NCBI GenBank assembly: GCA_016195025.1
Contig: JACQAL010000033.1
Location: forward strand, 1 to 44,892
Direction: 5' to 3'
Source of the DNA: Bacteroidota bacterium
GTDB lineage: Bacteria; Bacteroidota; Bacteroidia; Palsa-948
Length of the DNA stretch: 44,892 nucleotides
Shown here one piece after another: positions 35,321 to 42,513 of the stretch. The position numbers were made by a program, and so were the translations under genes. The notes below the pieces were generated by a model. That model made no database searches and had not been told where the DNA came from. It saw only the letters and a list, made by a program, of their open reading frames with translations. Every line of letters starts with the position of its first letter. Positions within the stretch are counted from its first letter, which is position 1.

Positions 35321-37075
35321 TCATCCTGCAACAAAATACATTTCAATTTCTCCTTTGTTCTTTGCAGGAATTTTTCCGCGAAACTTGAATTCTAATCCTT
35401 CAAGGTTTTGAAAACCTTGAAGGATTTGGTACGTTGCGCCCGAAATATTTATTTTCCCCGCTTCGCCCGATGACTCCATGCGCGATGCAACATTCACTGT
35501 GTCTCCCCAAATATCATAAGCGAATTTTTTATCGCCTACCACTCCTGCCGTGACAGCACCGCTATGAATTCCAATTCGCAGTTGCCATTTATTATTTTGT
35601 TCTATCATCCAATTTTGTATTTCTAATCCCGCTTTTACAATTTCCTCCGCGTGATTTGAATTGGAAGTCGGCAATCCGCTTGCGCACATGTATGCATCTC
35701 CGATTGTTTTTATTTTTTCAATGTTGTACTTGGAAATGATTGCATCAAACTTCTTAAAAAGAAAATCTAATTCGGAAACTAATTCTTCGGCAGAAAGTTT
35801 TTCTGCAATGGTGGTGAATCCTTTGAAGTCGGTGAACATGATGGTTACGCTCTCGTAATATTTCGGAGACGCTTTGCCTTTTGCTTTTAATTCCTTCGCT
35901 GTTTCGGCAGGCAGAATATTCAGCAGAAGTTTTTCTGATTTTTTCCTTTCGCGGAAAATAAAAATGGAAAGCATCAACACAATTAAAAATCCTCCGGCAA
36001 CCGACCAAATCACAATCTTCTGTCTGTTCAGTTGTGCATCCTGTAATTCTTTATCCTTATTCAATAAAGTAATCTGCTGTTCTTTTTTCTCCGTTTCATA
36101 CTTGGTTTGCATTTCGGTGATTTGCCTGCTGGATTCTTCGTTGAGAAGCGTGTCTTTGGTTTGAACATATTTCTGATGATACTCATAGGCATTTTTATAA
36201 TTATTCTCCTTTGCATAAGTTTCTGATAATTCATAAGCCGCTTCCATTACACCTTGCCTGTCATCAATTTTAGTTGCGGTTTCAAAAGATTTTTTTAAGT
36301 AATTTATTGCATCTTCCATTTTATCTAACTTTCTGCTTGAAATACCAAGGTTATAATAGGAGAGAACAATGGATGGTTCTTCATTAATATCCTGTGAAAC
36401 TTTCAGCCCCTCAAAATAATAGTCCTGCGCTTTTTTATATTGAAATTTTTTTTCGTAAATCACCCCGATGTCATTGAGTGTAATACTTAACCCGCGCTTA
36501 TCATTAAGCTCTCTTTTTATCTGCAGTGCTTTTAAACTATACAGCAATGCATCATCGAGTTTTTCTTTCATGTTATAAATATTGCTGATGTTGGCAAGAG
36601 AAACAGCAATACTTTTTTTATCTTTCAGCTTTTCGTCCATATCCAATGCTTTCTTAAAATATTGCAATGCTTCATCGGTTTTATTAATTGCCGCATAAAT
36701 ATTTCCCACATTGCTCAGTATGCCGGGAATTTTTGCGCTGTCGCCCATGGCTTCATAAATTTTAATCGCCTTGAAATACGAATCCAGTGCTTCGGGATAT
36801 TGCCCTTTTGCCCATTGCACAATTCCAATTCGCACATTACTTCTTGCCATTCCTCTTTTATAATTCAATTGCTCTGCGAGTTTTAGTGCTTCTTTACCAT
36901 ATTCCAAGGATTTTTCAGAGCCATTGTTATAATACTCCCAACAAAGGGTATTCAGAATATTTACCTTATTGGTATCTTTTTTTGCAGCCGAAAGAAGTTT
37001 TTCCAGCGAATCAATTTTTTTCTGTTGTGAAAACAGAAACGAAGGAAAAAACAAAATGAAAAGTATCTTTTTCAT
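35321..37075 (-). CDS. TPR-membrane-class III adenylate cyclase, second copy
   Basis: 584 residues with the same plan as the gene at 5313: signal peptide, about six TPRs (shorter and more diverged), coiled coil, transmembrane helix (IVIWSVAGGFLIVLMLSIFI), and cyclase domain with MFTDFKGF, IKTIGDAYM, AYDIWGDTVNVASRM. Lys and Asp specify ATP. From SLLNEESSRQITEMQ to EIEMYFV it differs from the other copy only at scattered positions, whereas the TPR halves are quite different. This indicates recent duplication or gene conversion of the output half. It carries the same 33-bp palindrome. A palindromic element (37109-37187) separates it from mqnB. Confidence 0.9.
   Translation of the reverse strand: MKKILFILFFPSFLFSQQKKIDSLEKLLSAAKKDTNKVNILNTLCWEYYNNGSEKSLEYGKEALKLAEQLNYKRGMARSNVRIGIVQWAKGQYPEALDSYFKAIKIYEAMGDSAKIPGILSNVGNIYAAINKTDEALQYFKKALDMDEKLKDKKSIAVSLANISNIYNMKEKLDDALLYSLKALQIKRELNDKRGLSITLNDIGVIYEKKFQYKKAQDYYFEGLKVSQDINEEPSIVLSYYNLGISSRKLDKMEDAINYLKKSFETATKIDDRQGVMEAAYELSETYAKENNYKNAYEYHQKYVQTKDTLLNEESSRQITEMQTKYETEKKEQQITLLNKDKELQDAQLNRQKIVIWSVAGGFLIVLMLSIFIFRERKKSEKLLLNILPAETAKELKAKGKASPKYYESVTIMFTDFKGFTTIAEKLSAEELVSELDFLFKKFDAIISKYNIEKIKTIGDAYMCASGLPTSNSNHAEEIVKAGLEIQNWMIEQNNKWQLRIGIHSGAVTAGVVGDKKFAYDIWGDTVNVASRMESSGEAGKINISGATYQILQGFQNLEGLEFKFRGKIPAKNKGEIEMYFVAG
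35394..35426. repeat. 33-bp palindrome inside the second cyclase gene
   Basis: Same perfect 16-bp-arm palindrome as at 5419-5451, at the homologous codons (ILQGFQNLEGLE). Confidence 0.85.
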
Positions 37076-37108
37076 TAGACATTATTCAGATTAGATATTT
37101 ATAGAGGT

Positions 37109-37187
37109 TTGTCATTTCGAACCCTGCTTTGAGGGTGAGAAATCTCCCCCTGAATGAGGAGATTTCTCCCTTCGGTCGAAATGACAA
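37109..37187. repeat. Composite palindromic element with 12-bp terminal inverted repeats
   Basis: Outer arms TTGTCATTTCGA and TCGAAATGACAA are perfect 12-bp inverted repeats. Inside are GAGAAATCTCC/GGAGATTTCTC (11 bp) and a short ACCCT/AGGGT pair. About 79 bp, REP/MITE-like. A diverged relative is at 40686-40758. It starts 16 bases after the mqnB stop. Confidence 0.88.
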
Positions 37188-37202
37188 CATACACATAGTT
37201 TC

Positions 37203-37808
37203 TTATTTTGAATTCTCCACATAATTTGAAATGGCTCTTACCTGAATGCACGGAATTTTTTCCTCCATGCAGGCAAGAAAAAATGCTGCGCCTTCCATGC
37301 TTTCAATATCGGGATTGAATTTCTTTACCACTTTTTTTATGGAAGAAGCATTTCCATGAACCGTATTCACTGTAATTGCTTTTGCTTTCGGAAGTTTATT
37401 CAATGTTTTGTTTTTAAACTTTGAACTTGCTCCGAAGGAGTCCCTTCGGGAAACTTTGAACTTTGAACTTTGAACCAACTTGATTTCTTCCGCTGTAAGA
37501 AATTTTTCTCCGTCCTCCGCTCCGAAATCAGCAAAACAATCTTCGGTAACATTCACCACAGTTCCCGGTGGAATATTTTTTCTGAAACTTCCCGCTATGC
37601 CGGCATTGATTGCCAAATCGTATTTCTTGTTTGATAAAAGTTTCCCTAAATGAAAGGCGGTGGAAGTCATTCCAACTCCGGTAATCAGAAAATCGAGCGT
37701 ATGTTTTCCAAAAGAAGAAGTAAAAAAACTATCTCCTGTTTTTTTATCGCTTATTCTCAGCAAAGAAGCAATTTCCTTTTTCGTTGCCGATACAATAAGA
37801 ATTTTCAT
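37203..37808 (-). CDS. mqnB: Futalosine hydrolase, C-terminally shortened
   Basis: 201 residues. Cleaves futalosine to dehypoxanthine futalosine in the alternative menaquinone pathway; nucleoside phosphorylase-like fold. Visible marks: LIVSATKKEIASLL, FLITGVGMTSTAFHLGKLL, LAINAGIAGSFRKNIPPGTV, EDCFADFGAEDGEKF, VNTVHGNAS, DIESMEGAAFFLAC and QVRAISNYVE. Family members normally continue about 20 residues beyond ISNYVE; here the frame stops after ENSK, close to a palindromic element. An internal stretch (SKFKVSRRDSFGASSKFK) comes from a heptamer array plus palindrome and looks inserted. The enzyme may be impaired. A TATATTTG box ends four bases before the ATG. Confidence 0.82.
   Translation of the reverse strand: MKILIVSATKKEIASLLRISDKKTGDSFFTSSFGKHTLDFLITGVGMTSTAFHLGKLLSNKKYDLAINAGIAGSFRKNIPPGTVVNVTEDCFADFGAEDGEKFLTAEEIKLVQSSKFKVSRRDSFGASSKFKNKTLNKLPKAKAITVNTVHGNASSIKKVVKKFNPDIESMEGAAFFLACMEEKIPCIQVRAISNYVENSK
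37419..37474. repeat. Palindrome embedded in a heptanucleotide array within mqnB
   Basis: CTTTGAA once (37419-37425), then the palindrome TCCGAAGG/CCTTCGGGA (37431-37451), then CTTTGAA three times (37454-37474). The palindrome is nearly identical to that at 3927-3950. All in frame and translated. Confidence 0.8.
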
Positions 37809-37812
37809 CGCT

Positions 37813-37820
37813 CAAATATA
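37813..37820 (-). promoter_or_regulatory. -7 box of mqnB
   Basis: TATATTTG on the minus strand, exact to consensus, with four bases (AGCG) before the ATG at 37808. The PTPS -7 box on the plus strand is only 55 bases away. Confidence 0.5.
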
Positions 37821-37875
37821 AGGATGTTTATCTGGTTGAATCCGAAAGAATCCGTTTGCATCCATTGTAGTTTTT

Positions 37876-37883
37876 TATATTTG
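37876..37883 (+). promoter_or_regulatory. -7 box of the PTPS-folE operon
   Basis: TATATTTG, exact to consensus, with TTTG (37855-37858) 17 bases upstream, slightly closer than usual. The ATG is at 37901, giving a leader of roughly 15 bases. Confidence 0.5.
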
Positions 37884-37900
37884 CAACTCATTTTACAGAT

Positions 37901-38314
37901 ATGGTTTTCATTACACGCAGGGAGCAATTTTCAGCAGCGCATAAATTATATCGCGAGGACTGGTCAAAAGAAAAAAACGCGGAAGTGTTCGGCAAATGCG
38001 CCAATCCCAACTGGCACGGGCATAACTATCAATTATGGGTAACGGTGAAGGGCGAGCAAAATTCCGAAACAAGTTTTGTAACCAACCTCACGGACATAAG
38101 CAACATCGTGCGCGAAAAAATAATTTCCAAACTCGACCATAAGAATGTAAACCTCGATGTTGATTTCATGAAAGGAAAACTTGCTACGACAGAAAATTTA
38201 GCAGTGGAAATATGGAAGCAGATTGAAGCGCCCATTCAACAACTCGGCTGCGAACTTCATTGCGTGAAAATTCAGGAAACAGAAAACAATTACGTGGAAT
38301 ATTTTGGCAACTGA
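37901..38314 (+). CDS. 6-pyruvoyltetrahydropterin synthase-like protein (PTPS/QueD family)
   Basis: 137 residues. Zinc ligands His14 (FSAAHKL), His39 and His41 ([11 protein letters not shown]); catalytic Cys33; the Asp79-His80 pair in [19 protein letters not shown] and [10 protein letters not shown] followed by [10 protein letters not shown] resemble animal PTPS far more than E. coli QueD. It acts on dihydroneopterin triphosphate, the product of FolE, which is encoded two bases downstream. The product may be a tetrahydropterin cofactor or the queuosine precursor. No other queuosine gene is adjacent. Confidence 0.9.
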   Translation: MVFITRREQFSAAHKLYREDWSKEKNAEVFGKCANPNWHGHNYQLWVTVKGEQNSETSFVTNLTDISNIVREKIISKLDHKNVNLDVDFMKGKLATTENLAVEIWKQIEAPIQQLGCELHCVKIQETENNYVEYFGN

Positions 38315-38316
38315 AC

Positions 38317-38955
38317 ATGGCAAAAAAGAAAATTGATTACGAGGATGATGAACTGGAAGGATACGCGCGCAAGGATATTTACAATCCGCGCATGCTCAAA
38401 GATATTTCTCAAAAATATTCCGCCATTCTGAAAGATATTGGCGAAGACGTGAACCGCGATGGTTTGAAAAAAACTCCCGAGCGCGTGGCAAAGGCATTGC
38501 AGTTTCTTACGCACGGATATGACATTGACCCGGCAGAAATTTTGCGCGCAGCTTTATTCAAAGATGATTACAAGCAAATGGTGCTGGTGAAGGACATAGA
38601 AATTTATTCTCTCTGCGAACATCACCTGCTTCCTTTTTTCGGCAAGGCACACATCGCGTATATTCCGAATGGAAAAATTGTGGGCTTGAGTAAAATTCCA
38701 AGAGTAGTGGATGCCTTCGCCAGAAGATTGCAGGTGCAGGAACGGCTCACCACTCAAATCCGCGACTGCATTCAGGAAACATTAAAGCCGCTGGGCGTTG
38801 CAGTGGTCATTGAAGCAAAACATTTATGCATGCTCATGCGCGGAGTGCAAAAACAAAATTCGGTTGCCACCACTTCCGCTTTCACCGGAGAATTTCTCGA
38901 CAATCCCAAAACAAGAGAAGAGTTTGTGAATTTAATTTCCAGTAAGCTTCTGTAG
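38317..38955 (+). CDS. folE: GTP cyclohydrolase I
   Basis: 212 residues from ATG 38317; an upstream in-frame TTG at 38260 lies inside the PTPS gene and is rejected. Converts GTP to 7,8-dihydroneopterin triphosphate for folate or pterin synthesis. Zinc ligands Cys100 and His103 ([10 protein letters not shown]) and Cys171 ([14 protein letters not shown]). Also [39 protein letters not shown]. Forms an operon with the PTPS gene upstream and the DUF5723-like gene starting at the next base. Confidence 0.96.
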   Translation: MAKKKIDYEDDELEGYARKDIYNPRMLKDISQKYSAILKDIGEDVNRDGLKKTPERVAKALQFLTHGYDIDPAEILRAALFKDDYKQMVLVKDIEIYSLCEHHLLPFFGKAHIAYIPNGKIVGLSKIPRVVDAFARRLQVQERLTTQIRDCIQETLKPLGVAVVIEAKHLCMLMRGVQKQNSVATTSAFTGEFLDNPKTREEFVNLISSKLL

Positions 38956-40653
38956 ATGAAAAATCTTTTCTCTATTTTCATTTTTAATTTTTCATTTTTA
39001 ATTTTTAATTCTGCTTCGGCTCAGCATTATCTCGGCATTGCCAACAGCGCTTTTGCAGGTGTGAACGGCATTGATGTGAACCCGGCAAGCATTGTGGGCA
39101 GCCCGCGCAAATGGGATGTAACCATCATCGGCATTAATGCGGAGGTGGCAAATAATTTTTTAGGCATAACCAAAGGCGGAAGAAAAATTCTTATGTCAAG
39201 TAACACGGGCGACTTCGATAATAATACAGACCTGAAAACAACCCGCGCGAAAACCATTTCTGTTTTTGCCGGAGTAAATCTCATGCTTCCTTCGTTCATG
39301 TTCATCCGCTCGAAACATAAAGACGCTTTTGCATTCACCTGCCGCAGCAGAATCTACGCAAACATTGACGGCATTCCTGCCGAACTGGGAACCTACGCGA
39401 TGAACAACGGAGAAGACAGCACTTTTTTTCAGCAGGACCGTTCTGCAAAATACATCAGCGCGCAGGCAATGGTGTGGAATGAATACGGAATCACCTATGG
39501 AAAAACCATCCGCGAAAGTTCCAACGAGCGGCTGAATGTGGCGGGGCGGTTAAAATATTTGCAGGGATTTTATTCCGCCTATTTGTTCACAAAAGAAGTG
39601 AACTATAAATATTTTCACAACGACAGCACCTCGGGCGACAGCATTTCACTGGAAAGTTCGCTCGTGCACTGGGGCTATTCACCCAATCTCTCCAACACAT
39701 CGCAGGGTTTCAAATTAAGCACGGGAGGAAAACCCGCCTTCGCGCTCGATGCAGGCGCCACCTATGAATTTCATCCGCTCACCACTGTGCACACGCGCCT
39801 GAAATCGGAAGGCAAGACCTCTCCCATGCAGCACGAATACAAATATAAATTAGGATTCTCCATTCAGGATTTGGGCTGGATAAAATTCAGGAAGCCCGAT
39901 AACGTGCGCGACTTTCAACCCGATTTCAACAAGACAGTGAACATTAGCAACATTGCTTCATTGGGCGATTCCATAAAAGCCGCTTATGAAATAAAAGAGA
40001 ACGATAAAAAATACCGCATGCAGTTGCCCACACTCATCAGCGCGCAGGGCGATTATTATGCCGGCAGAAATATCTATGTGAACTCCACGTTCAATTATGC
40101 CTTTCAGTTCAAGCGGTGGGAATCAAAAATTCATGAAGTAACCTGCTTCAGCATTACCCCGCGCTGGGATTGGAAATGGCTTGGAGTTTATTTTCCGGTT
40201 TCCTATAATAAATATACTGCCGTGCGCGCAGGCGCAACCGTGCGCATTGGTCCCCTCATTGCCGGCACAGCCGATTTGCTTCCGCTCATTACGAAAAAAA
40301 ATCTGCGCGGAGCAGATTTTCATTTCATGCTCAAAGTTCCGCACCTTCATTTCGGCAAGCATACAAAGCGCACGAAGAGCAACAGCAAGTTTGAAGTGAA
40401 CGAAGAAAAAAACAAGCCGGTGAAGCGCAAGAAAGGAAAAACCTACATGCCGAAGAAAGACGAATCGCCTGTGGAAAAAGAGCATAAGCAGCCCAAGCCG
40501 GAAAAAAGAAAAAAGAAAGAGCACACTGCGCCCGAAGCGCCCAACGAAAAGAAAGTGCGCAAACATATTTTCCCGCGCTTTCACCTCTTCAAAAAGAAAA
40601 ACAAGCATAAGCCGGGCGAAGGCGAAGAGCATACCATTTATTTCAAGTTGTAA
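38956..40653 (+). CDS. DUF5723-like outer-membrane protein with lysine-rich tail
   Basis: 565 residues. Signal peptide encoded by a heptamer array (FSIFIFNFSFLIFNSASAQ), then AFAGVNGIDVNPASIVGSPR, which is typical of FadL/PorV-like and DUF5723 barrels of Bacteroidota. Strands throughout: FTCRSRIYANIDGIP, MVWNEYGITYGKTIRE, RAGATVRIGPLIAGTADLLP. From about residue 465 a long Lys/Pro/Glu-rich tail replaces barrel sequence (KPVKRKKGKTYMPKKDESPV), ending HTIYFKL. The tail may be periplasmic and bind peptidoglycan or acidic polymers. Start directly abuts the folE stop. Function unknown. Confidence 0.82.
   Translation: MKNLFSIFIFNFSFLIFNSASAQHYLGIANSAFAGVNGIDVNPASIVGSPRKWDVTIIGINAEVANNFLGITKGGRKILMSSNTGDFDNNTDLKTTRAKTISVFAGVNLMLPSFMFIRSKHKDAFAFTCRSRIYANIDGIPAELGTYAMNNGEDSTFFQQDRSAKYISAQAMVWNEYGITYGKTIRESSNERLNVAGRLKYLQGFYSAYLFTKEVNYKYFHNDSTSGDSISLESSLVHWGYSPNLSNTSQGFKLSTGGKPAFALDAGATYEFHPLTTVHTRLKSEGKTSPMQHEYKYKLGFSIQDLGWIKFRKPDNVRDFQPDFNKTVNISNIASLGDSIKAAYEIKENDKKYRMQLPTLISAQGDYYAGRNIYVNSTFNYAFQFKRWESKIHEVTCFSITPRWDWKWLGVYFPVSYNKYTAVRAGATVRIGPLIAGTADLLPLITKKNLRGADFHFMLKVPHLHFGKHTKRTKSNSKFEVNEEKNKPVKRKKGKTYMPKKDESPVEKEHKQPKPEKRKKKEHTAPEAPNEKKVRKHIFPRFHLFKKKNKHKPGEGEEHTIYFKL
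38979..39006 (+). repeat. Heptanucleotide array in a signal peptide
   Basis: CATTTTT, AATTTTT, CATTTTT, AATTTTT: four 7-bp units coding for the Phe-rich signal-peptide core of the DUF5723-like protein. Confidence 0.75.
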
Positions 40654-40685
40654 AGATAGGACTTACGCAAAAGTTTTGTGAGTAT

Positions 40686-40758
40686 TGTCATTTCGACCAG
40701 AGGGAGAAATCTCGTATGTTTGGCACAAAGGAGATTCCTCGCTTCGCTCGGAATGACA
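40686..40758. repeat. Composite palindromic element, relative of 37109-37187
   Basis: TGTCATTTCGA and TCGGAATGACA outer arms, GAGAAATCTC and GAGATTCCTC inner arms. Its translations give the well-known spurious peptides VIPSEARNL and CHSERSEES, which mark this repeat family. It lies between the DUF5723-like gene and the 21-bp array and could act as a terminator for the former. Confidence 0.85.
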
Positions 40759-40788
40759 CCGTTTTGCGAAAGTGCTGAAAGAAAGGAA

Positions 40789-41061
40789 TTCAACCCATGC
40801 AGCCATGCCTTTATTGCCCGGAGCCATCCATGCAACCCTTGCAGCCATCTGTTCAATCCATGGAGCCGTGTGTGCAACCAATGGAGCCATCCATTGAATC
40901 CCCGGAGCCATCTGTTCAACCGATGGAGCCATCCATGCAACCCTTGCACCCATCCGTTTAATCCTTGCAGCCATGGATTCAACACATGCAGCCCTGCATT
41001 CAACCCATGGAGCCAGCTGTGCAATCAATGGAGCGTTGCATTGAACCGAAGCAGCCCCGTC
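40789..41061. repeat. 21-bp tandem array, 13 units
   Basis: Thirteen head-to-tail 21-bp units. Most start TKCAA and contain the dyad ATGGAGCCAT or a close variant (ATGG-AG-CCAT). Several minus- and plus-strand frames stay open, giving heptads such as HGLNRWL, VEQMAPG and FNPWSHL, so frame openness is not evidence of coding. The array ends one base before the stop codon of the orphan gene at 41063. Unit sequence differs from the array at 735-944, but period and dyad core are shared. No gene is supported in 40654-41062. Confidence 0.93.
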
Positions 41062-41062
41062 T

Positions 41063-41884
41063 TTATCCGATTCGTATATAGAGTATATTGCTCCATTGAT
41101 ACGGGTCGGTGCCGTGGGTGGAGGTAACTTTTTTCGCTTTGCTGATAGAAAATTTGGTGGCGTTCATGGCAGTGGTGGCGCTTAATTTAGCATTGGTCTT
41201 TTTAGTATGTGCTGGCGGAAGCACCACCGTGTAACGAACAGCCACCACAGTTCCGCTGGCAAACCCCTTCATGATTAGTTCGGTAACCGAAATGGCAATG
41301 GGCTTTTCCCACAAAGCGGGCAGCAAATTTTCTGCCGTGGTAATGCCATATTCATATACATATACCATGTGCCCTGCGCCTGCCGATTTCACGCGCACAT
41401 GAAAACTTCCTTTTTCTGAAGGCAGCGATTCAAAATCGCGCGGATGGGCAGCGCTCTTCTTTTTGAGTTTATAGCCGATTCGCAGCGCCACCGCTTCGCC
41501 TGCCGTTACATCGCCCTGCGCCACCGCCACATCGTTGCACACGCCCTGCACATACAGCCCGTCTTTTTTATAAGAACGTTCTACAATATTGCGCTGTTTT
41601 ATTTCATCGTCTGCCGTAGCTGTGGGCGGCTTGGTCTGGCGGTTAGTGTGAATAGTCAAAAGGGTATCGGCTTGCGAATGCAGGGTGCCGTCTGCCACTG
41701 GCGGGGCGGTGGCATCGGGGTCGCCTGTCAGTTTAATGCCTTTGGCATTGCTCACTAAGGTGGGCGTATCCATTTTATCGGTTTCGAGCGATAAAATGAT
41801 TTTTGGAAGGTTCTTTTTGCTTGCAGCCGCCAGCAGGATAATGAGCCGTGCATAATCGCTGGCTTTCATACTGATTTTTTTCAT
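41063..41884 (-). CDS. Orphan cytoplasmic-looking protein beside a 21-bp array
   Basis: 273 residues, ATG 41884 (a second Met at codon 6 is possible). The N-terminus is helical and basic (MKASDYARLIILLAAASKKN), followed by SLETDKMDTPTLVSNAKGIK, a Thr/Pro/Asp-rich middle, and Fn3/Ig-like beta segments: KGSFHVRVKSAGAGHMVYVY, KPIAISVTELIMKGFASGTV, VAVRYTVVLPPAHTKKTN, with HGTDPYQWSNILYIRIG at the end. No secretion signal. I do not recognise a named family. A small degenerate HTH gene lies 102 bases upstream on the same strand and the 21-bp array abuts the stop. No clear -7 box upstream. Confidence 0.75.
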   Translation of the reverse strand: MKKISMKASDYARLIILLAAASKKNLPKIILSLETDKMDTPTLVSNAKGIKLTGDPDATAPPVADGTLHSQADTLLTIHTNRQTKPPTATADDEIKQRNIVERSYKKDGLYVQGVCNDVAVAQGDVTAGEAVALRIGYKLKKKSAAHPRDFESLPSEKGSFHVRVKSAGAGHMVYVYEYGITTAENLLPALWEKPIAISVTELIMKGFASGTVVAVRYTVVLPPAHTKKTNAKLSATTAMNATKFSISKAKKVTSTHGTDPYQWSNILYIRIG

Positions 41885-41986
41885 TTGTGTTGTTGGTTTT
41901 TATGGTTTAGAAACTATTTTTATTTTTCTGTTTGGTTTGGTTGTATTCGGGTTCAAAAGTTATTTTTTTCAGTTCCTGCCTTTCTT

Positions 41987-42211
41987 CTATGATTTGGAGC
42001 ACTTCCTTAAAATCATATCCGGGATGTTCAAGGGCAAAAAAAATTCTGAAAGTGATGAAACATTGTAAAGGTTGCAGGTATTAACGAGCGTATTGAGTGT
42101 TGGGTTCGTTTCTTTTGTTTCAGATTCTCCCACATTAATGCCCAGTTTGTGAGTTGCGAATTGCTGCTTGATTCCATTTTTATGACGGAGCGCTTGCAGG
42201 TGCAGTTGCAT
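41987..42211 (-). CDS. Degenerate XRE-type HTH protein
   Basis: 74 residues from ATG 42211; the longer frame from 42313 adds unrelated sequence. LRHKNGIKQQFATHKLGINV and TNPTLNTLVNTCNLYNVSSL recall Cro/CI-type HTH domains, in which helices 3 and 4 would read about GINVGEYSKIENGKTNPTLN. Here about three residues around the YSKIE position are missing and an extra Ser follows NVS, yet the frame is kept. DNA binding is therefore doubtful. It could be a decaying regulator of the orphan gene downstream. Confidence 0.5.
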   Translation of the reverse strand: MQLHLQALRHKNGIKQQFATHKLGINVGESETKETNPTLNTLVNTCNLYNVSSLSEFFLPLNIPDMILRKCSKS

Positions 42212-42413
42212 TTTTTTAGATATATCGGAAAACAGAAGCATCAAAAAATTATTTCGGCAAATGACTAAATAAAAAAGCACATGGAATCTTGCGAAGGACA
42301 AATATCTTCTCATTTATAAATGAGAAACAGTGCGGTTTTTTTCACCGGCAATTAACAAAATGGAATTTTGCTTTCCATTTATACCTATACCTTATTCCGT
42401 ATTTCCTCCATTA

Positions 42414-42444
42414 TTTGCTTTTGCAAAATAAATTTTTACCTTTG
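42414..42444 (+). promoter_or_regulatory. Promoter of the ice-binding-like surface protein gene
   Basis: TTTG (42414-42417), 19-base spacer, TACCTTTG (42437-42444): the best full match to the Bacteroidota -33/-7 consensus in the window. Predicted start near 42448, leaving a leader of about 65 bases before the ATG at 42514. Confidence 0.65.
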
Positions 42445-42452
42445 TTTTTTCA

Positions 42453-42476
42453 ATGGCTCGTTGCAGTTTGTTCTGA
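42453..42476 (+). CDS. Possible 7-codon leader peptide
   Basis: ATG just after the predicted transcription start opens a tiny frame MARCSLF followed by TGA. It precedes a hairpin at 42488-42513. It may be chance, but its position in the leader of a large surface protein is suggestive. Confidence 0.2.
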   Translation: MARCSLF

Positions 42477-42487
42477 AACGCGAAATC

Positions 42488-42513
42488 GAAACATCAACCA
42501 AACAAAATGTTTC
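42488..42513 (+). promoter_or_regulatory. Hairpin touching the start codon
   Basis: GAAACAT (42488-42494), 12-base loop, ATGTTTC (42507-42513); the ATG of the surface protein gene begins at the next base. The stem could affect initiation. It is only 7 bp and A/T-rich, so weak. Confidence 0.35.

Noticed and set aside
38260-38316. TTG start extending folE upstream
   Set aside because: It lies inside the PTPS gene, and ATG 38317 immediately follows the PTPS stop.
40638-41127. Three long frames across the right array (minus 40638-41024, minus 40663-41028, plus 40678-41127)
   Set aside because: A 21-bp period keeps several frames open automatically; two frames run into the palindromic element and give the known spurious peptides VIPSEARNL and CHSERSEES.
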